Of a DNA stretch of 64,000 bases, positions 63,101 through 64,000 are shown piece by piece. Both the position numbers and the translations under genes were made by a program. Each line of letters begins with the position of its first letter. Position 1 is the first letter of the stretch. The stretch comes from Corynebacterium confusum (GTDB taxonomy: Bacteria; Actinomycetota; Actinomycetes; Mycobacteriales; Mycobacteriaceae): the NCBI RefSeq assembly GCF_030408715.1, contig NZ_CP047202.1:1-64000 (forward strand), given 5' to 3'. The notes under the pieces were generated by a model. That model had not been told where the DNA came from. It made no database searches and saw only the letters and a program-made list of their open reading frames with translations.

Positions 63101-64000
63101 AAGATTTCGCTCCCGCGGGTTCCACCGGCCAACTCGGCGAGCAACGCGACCCGGACCAGCCGTTGGTCCGCGAGCTGGAGTTCAACGCGATCGCCGAAGA
63201 CACCGGCGAGGGATACGTCCTGCGCACCACGATCTCCTGGGCGCGCGGCAGGATCTCCCCCGAACGGATCGACGAATTGGTCGCGCACTGGGATGTGGCA
63301 TTGCGCGAGGTGGCAGCGCTTGCCGATCACGGCGTGTTGTCCGTGGGCGACGTTGCCCCCGCACCCGTGAACTCTGCGGACCTGGCACGAATCACTGCGC
63401 AGAGCTCCGCGGAGCTGCAGGACGTGCTGCCGCTGACCCCGCTGCAGCACGGCATGTACTTCCACTCGCTATTCGAGGAATCGGCCAGCTCGTATGTGGA
63501 GCAACAGGTCTTGCGGGTGGAATGCAGCGAACCGTTTGACCGGGAGCGATTCGCCCGCGCTGCGCGTAATTTGATCCGACGCCACCCCGCACTGAGCACC
63601 CGCCCTTGGGAAACTGACGGTGGCGATGTGGTTGCCGTGATTGATCCGGGGATTGCCGAGCATTTGCGGGTGGACTTTCGGGACGTGACGGTGCCTGCCG
63701 AGTTGGCTGGGCCTGGATTAGACGGGTGGCTCGTGCAGCGTACGGAAGAGATTGCCGCTGATGACCTCTCGCGGGGAATCTCCTTGCAGCCGCCCGGTGA
63801 TGCCGCGCCCGAGCCGCTCATGCGATGGACCGTTGTGCTCCCGACCAGTGTCGATGGTGCGGTGTGTGGCCAGGACATCGCCGTGATCCAGACGGTGCAT
63901 CACCTGATCGCCGACGGATGGTCCGTGCCCATCATGCTGCGGGATCTCCTGGAGATCTACCGGGATGACGATGCCCGAATCCCGCGCTACGACCCGGACG
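60136..64000 (+). CDS. Non-ribosomal peptide synthetase, 5' part (A-T-E-C...), siderophore type
   Basis: The frame opens at GTG 60136 (AAAGG 60124-60128 upstream) and is still open at the window end, residue 1288. It begins directly with an adenylation domain (FTSGSTGRPKGA near 188, FDISINE near 235, YHGYGPAEATIGV near 330, YRTGDL, NGKVDRK), then a carrier domain (FFDIGGDSLRA, Ser near 578), an epimerisation domain (HHLVVDGVSW near 740, FNYLGR near 980) and a condensation domain (LPLTPLQHGMYFHS near 1098, HHLIADGWS near 1255). The code read by alignment to GrsA is DINYWGGIGK, known for N5-formyl-N5-hydroxyornithine. The first residue would be converted to the D form, as in coelichelin. Confidence 0.95.
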   Translation, partial: MPTRSSAHTPFSSGDTLASRDGGAVIGHGRSEQDRIAQQRIWNDTDQDRDRPDLISLLLQHAQETPDALAVVDDRHRLTYAQLVAHATAVARNLREHGIDAGQSVGISLPRSAEMVVGIVATLLAGGSFVPLDPSWPQARRESVTHDASLSFVLTPDNCALTEDALFDLDATRELFTPPSTDSVAYVIFTSGSTGRPKGAMIRHGAIVERLLWQRDQILFFGRDDASLFKAPLAFDISINEIFLPLVCGGRVVVAAPGVEQDPQRLARLIHREGVTFAYLVSSVLDVMLKQAEGTNLLDSLRHVWCGGEMLTQALFRRFRQQLAIPLYHGYGPAEATIGVSHVIYRDDEDRLNTSIGVANPNCRLYVLDEHLRVVPDQEIGELYVAGFLLAKGYINAPGLTASRFVADVFASDGTRMYRTGDLVRRHNDGSLEFVGRADNQVKIRGMRLELEDVESALVGHPDVEAASVIAREGRLLGYVTVTAGLVGAAIRSWCAEVLPEYMVPAIITVMDELPRTANGKVDRKALPEPDWSSLTDAPADAERDGETVALLAEAMAEALGVSAVGAETDFFDIGGDSLRAITLVSALGRRGVEVSVGDIFSARTPQQLARCAEERGTFVQDPDDEPTGEVQSLPILRWFDSITDHVDGFIQSVEFSVPEDVDAQLAGRMVADVLQAHPALRARVQRNPLRLELPEESAEEAVAIHPTTDIAALSELLDPAVGVVVAAGLVPGRLRLVVHHLVVDGVSWNIIGEDLAAAYRGEQLAPERTSLRRWTQLLQQAVDTGEFAEDANSSLPPLPSADEPLRDPQVPALADSPEKAPTVREERSVVHEASVQITDELLGAVPHAFRTGANSVLLTALSVALARWRRNKQTWTLVEMEGHGRETRFVPGPQGREADLSRTVGWFTCLYPMLIDPTRAAVQEASTEVEGSIAPLALALNAVKDQLAAIPGNGVPYQAHTWLHQSAKTPPQAQVLFNYLGRVSAGAQDFAPAGSTGQLGEQRDPDQPLVRELEFNAIAEDTGEGYVLRTTISWARGRISPERIDELVAHWDVALREVAALADHGVLSVGDVAPAPVNSADLARITAQSSAELQDVLPLTPLQHGMYFHSLFEESASSYVEQQVLRVECSEPFDRERFARAARNLIRRHPALSTRPWETDGGDVVAVIDPGIAEHLRVDFRDVTVPAELAGPGLDGWLVQRTEEIAADDLSRGISLQPPGDAAPEPLMRWTVVLPTSVDGAVCGQDIAVIQTVHHLIADGWSVPIMLRDLLEIYRDDDARIPRYDPD

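Overview
The window is the origin-proximal part of a high-GC Gram-positive chromosome, almost certainly a Corynebacterium. It opens exactly at dnaA and carries the order usual in Mycobacteriales: dnaA, dnaN, recF, dciA, gyrB, gyrA, a DUF3566 membrane gene, tRNA-Ile/tRNA-Ala, ppiA, a rhomboid protease, crgA, then the growth-control operon fhaA-fhaB-pstP-rodA-pbpA-pknA-pknB and tRNA-Leu. Leaderless genes with good -10 hexamers, DtxR-type iron boxes and an IS1249-type element fit the same genus. The species cannot be fixed from the sequence.

Layout. 1-7.7 kb: replication genes and gyrB, with an oriC-type region between dnaA and dnaN (DnaA boxes, a DnaA-trio tract, two families of short repeats). 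7.7-11.7 kb: a two-component system divergent from a two-gene ABC transporter. 11.6-13.3 kb: a ribbon-helix-helix/Doc-like toxin-antitoxin pair whose 3' tail was duplicated when a 716-bp orphan-gene segment entered. 13.4-16.9 kb: gyrA, DUF3566 and three tRNAs. 17-25.7 kb: MarR regulator, 3-methyladenine glycosylase, LigB-type dioxygenase, acetyltransferase, metF-metE, ppiA, rhomboid. 25.66-26.0 kb: a second dense cluster of DnaA boxes, unexpected so far from dnaA. 26.0-36.0 kb: crgA and the Ser/Thr kinase-FHA-PBP operon, all on the minus strand.

36.1-54.65 kb is an accessory region of lower GC, rich in mobile DNA. It has one IS256-family element with intact 8-bp target duplications, two identical inverted copies of an IS3-family element (one splits a GyrI-like gene), a serine recombinase and a duplicated piece of its 3' end, IS6-family remnants around a SulP transporter/MerR pair, a frameshifted tnpB with structured RNA on both sides (candidate IStron), an Abi-family HEPN gene and an IS1249-type element.

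54.66 kb to the end is the start of an iron-regulated siderophore locus: DtxR box, mbtH, a heterodimeric ABC exporter, second DtxR box, an N-hydroxylating flavoprotein monooxygenase, and the first 1288 codons of a non-ribosomal peptide synthetase (A-T-E-C...). Its first adenylation domain reads as specific for N5-formyl-N5-hydroxyornithine, so a coelichelin-like hydroxamate siderophore is predicted. The strongest items for follow-up are this locus, the second DnaA-box cluster and the candidate IStron.
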